From Actinomycetes bacterium (GTDB lineage: Bacteria > Actinomycetota > Acidimicrobiia > Acidimicrobiales > RAAP-2), in assembly GCA_021850345.1 (NCBI GenBank), contig JAJZMN010000224.1:1-13117 (forward strand): 13,117 nucleotides of DNA, in the 5' to 3' direction. Below, piece by piece: positions 1-8,000 of the stretch. The notes beneath the pieces were generated by a model. That model had not been told where the DNA came from. It made no database searches and saw only the letters and a program-made list of their open reading frames with translations. Numbering within the stretch: position 1 is the first letter of the stretch; the number at the start of each line of letters is the position of its first letter. Position numbers and translations under genes: made by a program.

Positions 1-39
1 ACGAAGGACCGCTCGTAGACCCCTTGTAGGCTCCGCGGC

Positions 40-2475
40 ATGCCCGGATCGCTGCTCGGCAATCGCGTCCTGCGGGTGGAGGATCCGGATCTCCTCACCG
101 GACGAGGGACCTTCGTCGGAAACCTGAAGATCCCGGGTTGCCTCACCGCCGCCTTCGTCCGCTCGCCGTACGCGCATGCCCGCGTGCGGTCGGTGGACAT
201 CGCTGCCGCTGTCGCGTCACCCGGGGTCGTCGCGGCCTATACCGCCGCCGACCTCGATCTGCCCGCGCTCGGGGGGTTCTTCGTGCTCAACGAGGCGTGC
301 GCGCGGCCACCGCTCGCCACGGACAAGGTTCGTTTCGTGGGCGACGCGGTTGCCGTGGTGGTGGCCGAGACCGAGTCGGCCGCCGTCGACGCTGCGGAGC
401 TGGTCGTCGCCGAGTACGAACCGCTCGAGGCCGTGGTCGACCCGGTGCGAGCCGTCATGCCGGGCGCGCCGTTGCAGTTCGAGGCGCTCGGCACCAATGT
501 CGTGGCCGGGTACTCGGCGCCGGGCGAACCCGATCCCTTCGCAGGAGCGGTCACCGTGGTGCGCGCGCAGCTCGAGAACCAACGGGTCGCGGTGGTGCCG
601 ATGGAGGCGGACGCGATCGCCGCGGTGCCGGAGGACGACGGCGAGGGACACGAGCTGACCGTCTACGTGTCCACGCAGATGCCGCACGGCTTCTGGCGGG
701 GCGCCGCCTCCGCCTTCGGGATCGAACAGGACGCCCTGCGCGTGGTTGCGCCCCACGTCGGCGGCGCCTTCGGCAGCAAGGTCGGGGTCGGCGCGGAGCA
801 CGCGACCGTGATCGCCGCGGCTCGCCGGCTCGGCCGCCCGGTGCGCTGGGTGCAGACCCGCGCGGAAGCGTTCATGGGCATGCCCGACGGCCGCGGGCAG
901 GTGCAATGGGTGGAGCTCGGCTTCGACGCCGACCACCGGATCACGGGGATGCACTGCCGCGTGCTCGGCGACGCCGGGGCCTACGCCGGGTTCGGCGGGG
1001 CGCTCGGGCTCGGACCCACCAGGATGATGGCAGAGGGCGTCTACCGGATCCCGGTCATCCGCTACGAGGCGGCGGCGGTGGTCACGAACACCACGCCGAT
1101 GGGCGCCTTCCGGGGTGCGGGCCGTCCGGAGGCGGCCGAGCTCCTCGAGCGGATGATGGACCTCTCCGCAGCCGAGCTGGGCGTGGACCCCGTCGAGCTG
1201 CGTCGCATCAACCTCCGGCCCGCCTTCTCCTCACCGGTGACGACCGCCGTCGGCACCACCTACGACACCGGCGACTACGAGACGGCGCTCGCCCGAGCGC
1301 TCGAGCTCGCCGGCTACGACGCCTTGCGCGAAGAGCAGGCGTCCCGGCGCCAGCGAGGCGACACCGTCCAGCTCGGGATCGGCATCGGCGCCTACGTGGA
1401 GGTGACCGGCGGCGGCTCCGAGCTGGGCGCGGTGGAGGTGCACGAGGACGGAAGCGCGACGGTCCGCGTTGGCACCTCCTCCCACGGCCAGGGCCATGCG
1501 ACGGCCTTCTCGGCGATCGTGTCCGAGACCCTCGGCATTCCGCTCGAGCGGGTCCGCTTCGTGCAGTCCGACACGGCGGCGGTTCCCCGTGGAGGAGGCA
1601 CCGGTGGCTCCCGGTCGCTCCAGATCGGTGGGAGCGCCGTGCTTCGCGCCGCCGAGGAGGTGCTCGCCCAGGCGCGCTCGCTCGCTGCAGAAGAGCTCGA
1701 GGCTGCTCCCGACGACGTGGTCGTCTTCGAGGGGATCGGGATCGGCGTTGCCGGCGTCCCCTCGAAGGCGCTCGAGTGGGGCGAGCTCGCCCGCCTCGCC
1801 GCTCGGTCAGGTCCTCGCGCCGGCGACGGCCGCGCACCGGAGCGGCCGAAGGGCCTCGGCCCGCTCGGCGCGGCCCTCGACTTCGACGAGTCGGACTCGA
1901 CGTTCCCCTTCGGAGCCCATGTCTCGGTCGTCGAGGTCGACATTGAGACCGGTAAGGTCCGGCCGCTCCGCCACGTCGCGGTCGATGACTGCGGCCGGAT
2001 CGTCAACCCGCTCCTCGTGACCGGGCAGCAGCACGGCGGGATCGCACAGGGTCTCGCGCAGGCGCTCTTCGAAGAGAAGCTGTACGACGAGACGGGCAAC
2101 CCCGTGACCGCCAGCCTCGCCGACTACGAGATGCCGAGCGCAGCGGAGCTCCTGTCCTTCGAGGCGACCAACACCGAGACGCCCACCGCCCTCAACCCGC
2201 TCGGGGCCAAGGGGATCGGCGAGTCCGGCACGATCGGTTCGACGCCTGCGGTGCACAACGCGGTGGTCGACGCGCTCTCGCACCTCGGGATCCGACACGT
2301 CGCGATGCCCTGCACTCCCGAGCGCGTCTGGCGCGCGATCGAGGCGGCGAGGGCCGGGTCGCCAGACGCCGTAGGAGGGGGGCGGGCACTCTGGAACGAC
2401 CCCCCGGGGGTCTTCGGCACGCTCCCGCTCTACGACGAGACCGCACAGCCCGAGGCGGCCGGCGCCGACATCTGA
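40..2475 (+). CDS. Xanthine dehydrogenase family protein, molybdopterin-binding large subunit (CoxL-like, not form I)
   Basis: This is the large catalytic subunit of a molybdenum hydroxylase, 811 residues, the usual length for the family. Such subunits hold the Mo-pterin cofactor and oxidise a small substrate with water-derived oxygen, passing electrons to FeS and FAD subunits. The N-terminus (RVEDPDLLTGRGTFVGNL) matches the family start, followed by the hammerhead domain. The cofactor-binding segments are GGAFGSK (residues 241-247), GQGHATAF (483-490) and KGIGESGTIG, where E728 is the expected catalytic glutamate. The active-site loop is AFRGAGR (356-362); form I CO dehydrogenase has a Cys in this loop (AYRCSFR), which is absent here, so CO is an unlikely substrate. 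The small and medium subunits are not in the window and may lie upstream. ATG at 40 is the only start that keeps the conserved N-terminus; no strong Shine-Dalgarno is seen. The substrate cannot be named. Confidence 0.92.
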   Translation: MPGSLLGNRVLRVEDPDLLTGRGTFVGNLKIPGCLTAAFVRSPYAHARVRSVDIAAAVASPGVVAAYTAADLDLPALGGFFVLNEACARPPLATDKVRFVGDAVAVVVAETESAAVDAAELVVAEYEPLEAVVDPVRAVMPGAPLQFEALGTNVVAGYSAPGEPDPFAGAVTVVRAQLENQRVAVVPMEADAIAAVPEDDGEGHELTVYVSTQMPHGFWRGAASAFGIEQDALRVVAPHVGGAFGSKVGVGAEHATVIAAARRLGRPVRWVQTRAEAFMGMPDGRGQVQWVELGFDADHRITGMHCRVLGDAGAYAGFGGALGLGPTRMMAEGVYRIPVIRYEAAAVVTNTTPMGAFRGAGRPEAAELLERMMDLSAAELGVDPVELRRINLRPAFSSPVTTAVGTTYDTGDYETALARALELAGYDALREEQASRRQRGDTVQLGIGIGAYVEVTGGGSELGAVEVHEDGSATVRVGTSSHGQGHATAFSAIVSETLGIPLERVRFVQSDTAAVPRGGGTGGSRSLQIGGSAVLRAAEEVLAQARSLAAEELEAAPDDVVVFEGIGIGVAGVPSKALEWGELARLAARSGPRAGDGRAPERPKGLGPLGAALDFDESDSTFPFGAHVSVVEVDIETGKVRPLRHVAVDDCGRIVNPLLVTGQQHGGIAQGLAQALFEEKLYDETGNPVTASLADYEMPSAAELLSFEATNTETPTALNPLGAKGIGESGTIGSTPAVHNAVVDALSHLGIRHVAMPCTPERVWRAIEAARAGSPDAVGGGRALWNDPPGVFGTLPLYDETAQPEAAGADI

Positions 2476-2486
2476 TCGGGGCGCTG

Positions 2487-2570
2487 GTGAATGGCCGGTC
2501 TCGGTGAATGGCCGGTCTCGATGAATGGCCGGTCCCGATGAATGGCCGGTCCGATGACGGGTCGGTCCCC
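2487..2570. repeat. 17-bp tandem repeat, five units
   Basis: Four units of about 17 bp follow each other without spacers: 2487-2503, 2504-2520, 2521-2537 and 2538-2553 (one base shorter). A decayed fifth unit lies at 2554-2570. The consensus is RTGAATGGCCGGTCYCG. The first two units are identical and the third and fourth differ at one or two positions. The array starts 12 bp after the molybdenum hydroxylase stop and ends 36 bp before the start of the nuclease gene. Because 17 is not a multiple of three, the array is unlikely to be coding. It could be a protein-binding array or a slippage-derived VNTR; the sequence alone does not decide. Confidence 0.9.
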
Positions 2571-2591
2571 GGCGTGGTGACAGCAGGTCCG

Positions 2592-2597
2592 TACGCT
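2592..2597 (+). promoter_or_regulatory. Possible -10 box for a leaderless nuclease mRNA
   Basis: TACGCT fits the actinobacterial TANNNT -10 pattern and ends 8 bp before the GTG at 2606. This spacing would place the transcript start at or next to the start codon. No Shine-Dalgarno is present and no convincing -35 box is seen. Assignment rests on spacing and a short motif only. Confidence 0.4.
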
Positions 2598-2605
2598 TTG
2601 TCCTC

Positions 2606-3364
2606 GTGGGATGGCGCGGATCCATGGCGGCGTGGCGCGCGAGCGCCATCGCGGTGCTCGGGCCATGGCTCGCGCTCGTCGTGGTCGCGCTCGCGTGCAG
2701 TGTCGCGGCCGCACGCGTCGGCGCCCCGTTCCTGCATGGCGGGCCGTGGGCATGGCTCGGCGACGCGGAGCTCGTCGCCGACGCCCTGGCCGCGCTCGCA
2801 TGCCTCGGGGTCCCTGCAGCGATCCGGCGAGAGCTGGTGAGGCGGTCGGGGATCGACGATGTCGACGCGATGTCTGGAGCCGAGTTCGAGGCGCGGCTCG
2901 CGATCTTGTTCGCCGACCTCGGCTACGGGGTGACCGCTACCGGCGCGCGGGGGGACTTCGGGGCGGACCTCGTCCTCGACGGCAGCGGCGGGCGGCTGGT
3001 GGTGCAGGCGAAGCGCTATGTGGGCACGGTGGGGATCGAGGCGGTGCAGCAGGTGATCGGGGCCACCCGGTACTACGAAGCCGGCCGGGCCATCGTCGTG
3101 ACCAATTCCACGTGCACGCCCGCGGCCGCCGAGCTCGCGACGGCTCACGAAGTCGAGCTCGTCGAGCGCGAGGCGCTCGTCGGCCTGCTGGCCGCACACC
3201 CCGTCGGGGAGGTCCGCTCGGGCGCGCTGTCGCTGCTCGGGCGCGAGGTCGCGGGTGGCGTCACGCTCCTGTGCTTCGCGGTCGGCCGGCTCCTCGGGGT
3301 GGCGCGATGGAGCATGCGACTGGTGCTCCGTGTGCCGTTCGTGCTGCGGCGGTCTCGCCGCTGA
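2606..3364 (+). CDS. Membrane-anchored Mrr-type restriction endonuclease-like protein
   Basis: A 252-residue protein with a hydrophobic N-terminus (about residues 13-37, and a second weaker segment at 53-72), followed by an Mrr_cat-type PD-(D/E)xK nuclease domain (about 88-198). Visible family features are the FEARLA helix with E95, the GDFGADLVL strand with D121 as the expected catalytic acid, VVQAKRY with Q134 and K136 (the QxK form typical of Mrr), and the IVVTNS strand with T166 and N167. A further hydrophobic/amphipathic stretch (about 205-247) ends in a basic tail. Mrr-domain proteins cleave DNA, often modified DNA; the membrane anchoring suggests action at the envelope or on incoming DNA, which is inference. 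The GTG at 2606 is favoured by the -10-like box before it; an in-frame ATG at 2624 is the alternative. It stands alone, without methylase or specificity genes nearby. Confidence 0.8.
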   Translation: MGWRGSMAAWRASAIAVLGPWLALVVVALACSVAAARVGAPFLHGGPWAWLGDAELVADALAALACLGVPAAIRRELVRRSGIDDVDAMSGAEFEARLAILFADLGYGVTATGARGDFGADLVLDGSGGRLVVQAKRYVGTVGIEAVQQVIGATRYYEAGRAIVVTNSTCTPAAAELATAHEVELVEREALVGLLAAHPVGEVRSGALSLLGREVAGGVTLLCFAVGRLLGVARWSMRLVLRVPFVLRRSRR

Positions 3365-3460
3365 GCGCTCCAGCGGCTCCGGAGATCCCGAGGCTGACGG
3401 CGCGAGAGCGGATTATTGTCCCTGCACGTCACCTGCCACCTCCGCGTGACAAGGCGCGTG

Positions 3461-3466
3461 TAGCCT
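3461..3466 (+). promoter_or_regulatory. Possible -10 box upstream of the 38-residue ORF
   Basis: TAGCCT fits TANNNT and lies 42 bp before the ATG at 3509, which would give a leader of about 35 nt carrying the strong ribosome binding site. No good -35 box is seen. An AT-rich TATTGT at 3414-3419 is a rival -10 candidate in the same intergenic stretch. Confidence 0.28.
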
Positions 3467-3508
3467 CTCCGTGTCGGCACGCCTCCGGCAAGAGCGCGGG
3501 AGGAGCGG

Positions 3509-3625
3509 ATGAGCGGGCTGTCCTCGTGGCGCCGTAGTCGGAACCGTGCCCTCTCGCTCTCGGTGCTCCTGCATGACCGGGCGAAGGGCCATCGGCACCG
3601 GTGGTACGGCGCGGTGGTCATCTGA
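3509..3625 (+). CDS. Putative 38-residue basic small protein
   Basis: This short reading frame (begins MSGLSSWRRSRNRALSLSVL, ends WYGAVVI) starts at an ATG directly after GGGAGGAG (3498-3505), the strongest ribosome-binding-like site in the neighbourhood, although the AGGAG-to-ATG gap of 3 bases is short. Codon positions show the GC3 > GC1 > GC2 order expected for a high-GC gene (about 86, 68 and 57% by hand count). The peptide is rich in Arg and His, with no membrane helix or known motif. It ends 4 bp before the GTG at 3630, so it could couple translation into the next gene. I do not recognise it; it may be a real small protein or a leader peptide. Confidence 0.4.
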   Translation: MSGLSSWRRSRNRALSLSVLLHDRAKGHRHRWYGAVVI

Positions 3626-3629
3626 GGGC

Positions 3630-4220
3630 GTGACGGTGACGACCGGCGCGCCGGACCTGGCGTCTGTGGTACGCGCCCTCTCGGACGCAAGCGTCCAGTT
3701 CGTGGTCGTTGGGGAACCCGTTGCGGGACAACCGGTGCGCCTCGTGGTCTCCCGGCACCCGACGAACCTCGACGCGCTCGGCCGCGCCCTCGACCGGCTG
3801 GACGCGGTGATGCGCAGACAGGAGCGTTCTCCCGCCGGAGAACCCGAAGAAGCCGAAGAAGGCGAAGAAGCCGAAGCCGAAGAAGCCGGAGAGCAGGGCG
3901 GTCCACGCCGCGCGGTCGACCCCATGGGGACCATCGCCGTGCGCACGTCCGCCGGTGACGTCGACCTCGTGTTCGGCGGTGCGACGCGGTCCCTCTACGC
4001 GGAGGCGGCGGACCGAGCCGAGGAGCGGGAGGTGGAGGGCCTGCGGGTGCGGTGGATCGGCGAGGTCCCAGCGGTCGAGCCGGCGCCCCGGGCGACAAGC
4101 CGGATGGTCGGCCGGCGGCTCCTTTCGTTGGCCGAGGAGCTCGCGCACCTCATGGAGCACCGCGACGGGGGTTCGAAGCCTTCGACACCGCTGCCCGAAC
4201 GCGAGACACCGCCCGGCTGA
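3630..4220 (+). CDS. Degenerate nucleotidyltransferase-fold protein with acidic low-complexity insert
   Basis: Resembles the small nucleotidyltransferase-like proteins found as hypotheticals in Actinobacteria. It has a leading helix and strand (ALSDASVQFVVVGEPVAG, in place of the usual VxYVVIGG), then a helix (NLDALGRALDRLDAVMR), then the strand SAGDVDLVFG, which keeps the third acidic position (D110/D112). The motif that normally carries the DxD metal pair has become VRLVV, so catalysis is doubtful. Residues about 66-90 are an insert of Glu/Ala repeats that homologs are not expected to share. From GTG 3630 the protein has 196 residues. Earlier in-frame starts (GTG 3546, ATG 3573) would overlap the 38-residue ORF and give weaker codon bias. 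It is convergent with hup, with the stop codon inside a hairpin. The family assignment rests on pattern similarity only. Confidence 0.55.
   Translation: MTVTTGAPDLASVVRALSDASVQFVVVGEPVAGQPVRLVVSRHPTNLDALGRALDRLDAVMRRQERSPAGEPEEAEEGEEAEAEEAGEQGGPRRAVDPMGTIAVRTSAGDVDLVFGGATRSLYAEAADRAEEREVEGLRVRWIGEVPAVEPAPRATSRMVGRRLLSLAEELAHLMEHRDGGSKPSTPLPERETPPG
3846..3887 (+). repeat. Purine-rich 9-bp repeat encoding the acidic insert
   Basis: GAAGAAGCC occurs at 3846-3854, 3864-3872 and 3879-3887, with a variant (GAAGAAGGC) at 3855-3863 and a shortened unit (GAAGCC) at 3873-3878. It encodes the Glu/Ala run inside the nucleotidyltransferase-like protein. The unit length preserves the frame, so copy number can change without breaking the gene. 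Confidence 0.85.
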
Positions 4221-4235
4221 CCGGGCGGTGTCTCG
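4202..4235. terminator. Perfect 15-bp stem hairpin between convergent genes, includes a stop codon
   Basis: The arms CGAGACACCGCCCGG (4202-4216) and CCGGGCGGTGTCTCG (4221-4235) are exact reverse complements around a CTGA loop. The TGA of the upstream plus-strand gene (4218-4220) forms the last three bases of the loop. The hairpin lies 39 bp beyond the end of the convergent hup gene, so it can serve both transcripts. There is no T tract, as is common in high-GC Actinobacteria. Confidence 0.75.
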
Positions 4236-4274
4236 GCGTGCGTTCGTCCAGACGGCACCACGCCGTCGGCGAGC

Positions 4275-4928
4275 TCAGCGGCGGGCGGTGCGCTTCGCGG
4301 CCCGCTTGGCGGTGGTCTTCTTCGCAGTGCTCCGCTTGGCTGCCGTGGCCCGCTTCGTCGCCCTCTTGGCGGTCGCCGCCCGCTTTGCGGGGGCCCGCTT
4401 CGTCGCGCGCTTTGCGGTCGCCGCCCGCTTTGCGGGGGCCCGCTTCGTCGTCCTCTTGGTCGCAGGACGCGTCGTCGCCCTCTTGGCGGTCCTCTTCGCC
4501 GCCGCACGCTTGGTCGTCGCCTTCTTCCCCGCGGCCTTCCTTGCCGGCACCGCCTTGGCAGCCGACGACTCCGCGCGGCGCTCAGCGGCTTGCTTCGCGA
4601 GGAGGTCCGGCGACGTGGGGTAGACCCCGCTCGCCAGTCGGGGCGCCTGGCTCGGCGCCATCACCGTCTCCTTGAAGGCCTTCATCGGGCTCACCCGCAC
4701 CCGCTTGGACGCCTTGATCCGGATCGCCTCCCCGGTGCGCGGGTTGCGACCCATGCGGGCGGCCCGCTCGACCTTCGCGAACTTGGCGAAGCCTTGGATC
4801 GTCACCGCCTCTCCCTTGGCGACGACGGCCGTGATGACGTCGGTCACGCCGGAGAGCACCGACTCGACGTTTTTCACGTCGCTTGCCGTGTGCGCGGCGA
4901 CCGCCCGAATGAGCTCACGACGGTTCAT
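4275..4928 (-). CDS. hup: HU-family nucleoid protein with long basic C-terminal tail (HupB-type)
   Basis: A DNA-bending, nucleoid-compacting protein of 217 residues. Residues 1-92 are the HU fold (MNRRELIRAVAAHTASDVKN at the start, then GFAKFAKVERAARMGRNPRT, with the GRNPRTGE arm that inserts in the minor groove). After a linker of about 40 residues, residues about 115-217 are Lys/Arg/Ala/Thr-rich with PAKRA and TAKRATK units, like the H1-like tail of mycobacterial HupB; the tail binds DNA or RNA nonspecifically and is often modified in relatives. Two copies of a 15-residue unit are nearly identical at DNA level. ATG at 4928 is preceded by GAAAGGACGGAG, a good ribosome binding site, which rules out the longer in-frame start 24 codons upstream. 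It has its own promoter between it and dnaE1. Confidence 0.93.
   Translation of the reverse strand: MNRRELIRAVAAHTASDVKNVESVLSGVTDVITAVVAKGEAVTIQGFAKFAKVERAARMGRNPRTGEAIRIKASKRVRVSPMKAFKETVMAPSQAPRLASGVYPTSPDLLAKQAAERRAESSAAKAVPARKAAGKKATTKRAAAKRTAKRATTRPATKRTTKRAPAKRAATAKRATKRAPAKRAATAKRATKRATAAKRSTAKKTTAKRAAKRTARR
4369..4450 (-). repeat. 45-bp tandem duplication in the HU tail
   Basis: A 37-bp stretch at 4369-4405 recurs exactly at 4414-4450, an offset of 45 bp (15 codons). It encodes two copies of a basic unit, RAPAKRAATAKRATK, in the C-terminal tail. The exact identity, including synonymous positions, points to recent duplication or slippage. Confidence 0.88.
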
Positions 4929-4979
4929 GGGCTCCGTCCTTTCGTTTGTTTCAAGAATCAGCTCACGATGGCTGTGGAC

Positions 4980-5007
4980 ACGATACAGGGACAGCCCCAA
5001 AGATCAA
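4980..5007 (-). promoter_or_regulatory. Sigma70-type promoter of hup
   Basis: Read on the minus strand, TTGATC (5007-5002) and TATCGT (4985-4980) are separated by 16 bp and match the -35 and -10 consensus well. The transcript would begin near 4973 and have a leader of about 45 nt that contains the ribosome binding site before ATG 4928. The surrounding bases are markedly more AT-rich than the rest of the window. Confidence 0.65.
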
Positions 5008-5059
5008 GGTAATTCATTGGAAGTCGTTGTGGCCGCGCCACGTTCGTGCGCGCCGCCTC

Positions 5060-5078
5060 TCCCGCTTCGCCTGCGGGA
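5060..5078 (-). terminator. Short hairpin just after dnaE1
   Basis: TCCCGC (5060-5065) and GCGGGA (5073-5078) form a 6-bp stem with a 7-base loop, beginning 5 bases beyond the dnaE1 stop codon. It is a modest hairpin without a T tract, placed where a terminator or attenuator before the hup promoter would sit. Confidence 0.3.
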
Positions 5079-5083
5079 CGCGG

Positions 5084-8000
5084 TCAGTTGAACCGGCCGG
5101 GAGCCGCCGGCGCCGCGCCGAGCGCGTCATCCGCGAGGGCCGCGGGCGCCTCGGCGAGGATCTCGACTCCGGGCACCGACACCCGCAACGCGGCGACAAC
5201 GCCGTTGGAGGTGTCCACGCAGTACTCGGGCGGCAGGCGGAAGCCCTTCGCCCCGGGGCCACCCAGGTAGAGGTGCACCGGCACGTCGCCGTGGTGGGCG
5301 GCCAGGACCTCCTTCAGCGAGTCGAGCACCGAGGTGCTCATCGAGCCCATGGGCAGGCGGATGCGCAGCGGCTCGGACGCCGACGCCGGACCGCCGCCGA
5401 ACACGGAGATGTCCCAGGCGATGAGCTTCGCCGCGTCGTCCCGCCTGTCGACTCTCGCTTTGACCGTCACCACCGAGTCGTCGGCGATGACGGCCGCGTA
5501 CTGAGCCATCGTCTTGGGGAAGACGGTCACCTCGATCGCGGACTCGAGGTCCTCGAGGGTGAAGACCGCCATCTGCTCGCCGCGCTTGGTCCACTTCACC
5601 TGGAGGCCGGTGATCACCCCGGCAAAGACCCGCATCGTGCCCTCGGGGAGCTCTGTGATCTCGGCGAGGGATGCGTCGGCCCTGCGGCGCAGCGCGGCCT
5701 CGAGGCCGAGGAGCGGGTGGTCGGACACATAGAGGCCGAGCATCTCCTTTTCGTGCGCGAGTCGCTCCTTCTTGTCGAACTCGACGTCGGGGATCTCGAG
5801 CGGTTGGTCGAACGCCGGCGCGAGGCCGTCGGCGTCGCCGAAGAGCGAGAGGACGCCCTGTTCGCGCTCGCGACGCCTCGCGATGATCTGGCCGGCGATC
5901 AGCTCGTGGACGTGGAGGAGACCCTTCCTCGTGTGGCCGAGCGAGTCGAACGCACCGGCCCGGATGAGCGCGTCCATCGGCTGCTTGTTGAGGCACGTGA
6001 TCGGTACCCGCTCGCAGAAGTCGACGAAGTCCGCGAACGGGCCCCTGGCCTCGCGCTCGGCGACGATGGCATCGGCAACCGAGGTGCCGACGTTGCGCAC
6101 CGCGGCGAGGCCGAAGAGGATGGCGCCCTTGTCGCCGCTCTCACCGACGACCGGGGTGAAGTCCGCGGCGGAGCGGTTCACGTCGGGGACCGAGACGGTG
6201 ATCCCCAGTGCCCGGCACTCGGCGAGGTAGACGCCCGCGCGGTCGAGGTTCTCCCGCACGCTCGTGAGGAGGGCCGCGAGGTACTCGGTCGGGTAGTTGG
6301 CCTTCAGGTACGCCGTCTGGTAGGCGACGAACCCGTAGCCGAAGGCGTGCGCCTTGGGGAAGGCGTAGTCGGCGAAGGGCTCGATGATGTCGAACCACTG
6401 CTCGCCGAGCTCGCGGGTGTAGCCGTTCCGCTCGACGCTCTCGACGAAGCGGACGCGCTCTTTGCGCATGATCTCGCGGACCTTCTTCCCGCAGGCCTTG
6501 CGGAGGTTGTCCGCCTCCGCGAGCGAGTAGCCCGCGAACTGCTGGGCGACCCGCATCAGCTTCTCCTGGTAGATCATGAGCCCGAAGGTGTCCGAGAGGA
6601 CGGGCTCCGCGTCCGGGTGGAGGTACTCCACCTTCTTGCGGCCGTTCTTCCGGTCGGCATAGTCGAAGTGCATGTTCGCCGCCATCGGCCCCGGGCGGTA
6701 GAGGGCGACGAGCGCGGCCACGTCCTCGAAGCAGGTGGGGGCGAGCGAGCGCATGAGGGTGCGCATGGCGGCGCCTTCGAGCTGGAAGACCCCCACCGAG
6801 TCGCCGCGCCGGAGCAGCTCGTAGGTCGGCTCGTCGTCGAGCGGCACGTGGTCGACGTCGAGGTGGATGCCGCGGGTCTTCCTGATCAGCTCGATGGTGT
6901 CGGAGATGACGTCGAGGTTGCGTAGCCCGAGGAAGTCCATCTTCAAGAGGCCGAGGTCCTCCACGCCGTGCATCTCGTACTGGGTGACGATCGGAGCGTC
7001 CTCGGGTGTCCCGCCCGGATCGGGCTTGCGCTGGACCGGCAGGTACTCGGTGAGCGGGTCCTTCGTGATGACGACGGCCGCCGCGTGGATGCCGTCTTGT
7101 CGGCGGAGGCCCTCGAGTCCCTTGGCCACGGTGGCGACGCGTGCGACGTCGGGGTCCTCCGCCACCATCTGGCGGAGCTCGGCCGCCACCTTCCAGCCGT
7201 CCTCGTAGCCGGCCGGCGGCTCCTCGGCGACGCACGCCCACAGCGGCGTGTCGCGGCCCATCACGAGCGGCGGCATGGCCTTGGCGATCCGGTCGCCGAC
7301 CGCGTAGGGATAGCCGAGGACGCGCGCCGCGTCGCGCACCGACGCTCGGGCCTTGATCGTCCCGAAGGTGATGATCTGCGCGACGTGGTCGCGGCCGTAG
7401 CGCTCGGCCGCGTAGCGGATCATCTCGTCACGGAAGCGGGAGTCGAAGTCCATGTCGATGTCGGGCATCGAGAGGCGCGAAGGGTTGAGGAAGCGCTCGA
7501 AGAGCAAGTCGTAGCGGATGGGGTCGAGCTCGGTGATGCGCAGGCAGTACGCGACCGCGCAACCGGCTGCCGAGCCGCGGCCGGGGCCGACACGGATCCC
7601 GTGCTCCTTGGCATGGCGGATGAGGTCCCAGACGATGAGGAAGTAGGCGGAGAACCCCATGTCGTCGATGACCTCGAGCTCGTAGCCGAGCCGCTCGGTC
7701 ACGACGTCGGGCAGCGGCTCCCCCCACCGCTTCTTCGCACCGTCGAAGGTGAGGTGCGTCAGGTACTCGCCCGCGGAGGCGAACTCCGGCGGCAGCGGGA
7801 AGTCCGGGAGCTTGGGGGTGCCGAGCTCGATGCGCACGTCCGCGCGCCGGGCGATGAGCAGCGTGTTGTCGCAGGCCTCCGGGAGCTCGCCGAACAGGCT
7901 GCGCATCTCCGCGGCGCTCTTCAGGTAGTGGCCCGAGCCCTTGAACTGGAAGCGGCCCGGCTGGTCGATCGTCGCCTTGGTCTGCACGCAGAGGAGCGCG

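Noticed and set aside
1..29. Tail of an upstream gene
   Set aside because: Stops at 16-18 and 27-29 in different frames could each end a preceding gene, but too few codons are visible to choose one or name it.
138..1946. A 602-codon Arg-rich open frame on the plus strand
   Set aside because: It is a frame-shifted shadow of the molybdenum hydroxylase gene with extreme Arg content and no domain.
2487..2570. CRISPR array
   Set aside because: The units are contiguous, only 17 bp, with no spacers and no cas genes nearby.
5033..5053. A second hairpin between dnaE1 and hup
   Set aside because: The pairing of CGCGCCAC with GTGCGCG needs a bulge and is no better than chance in sequence this GC-rich.
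4946..6925. A 659-codon open frame on the plus strand
   Set aside because: It is antisense to dnaE1, has an Arg/Val/Glu/Asp/Leu-biased composition typical of mirror frames in GC-rich genes, and shows no family motif.
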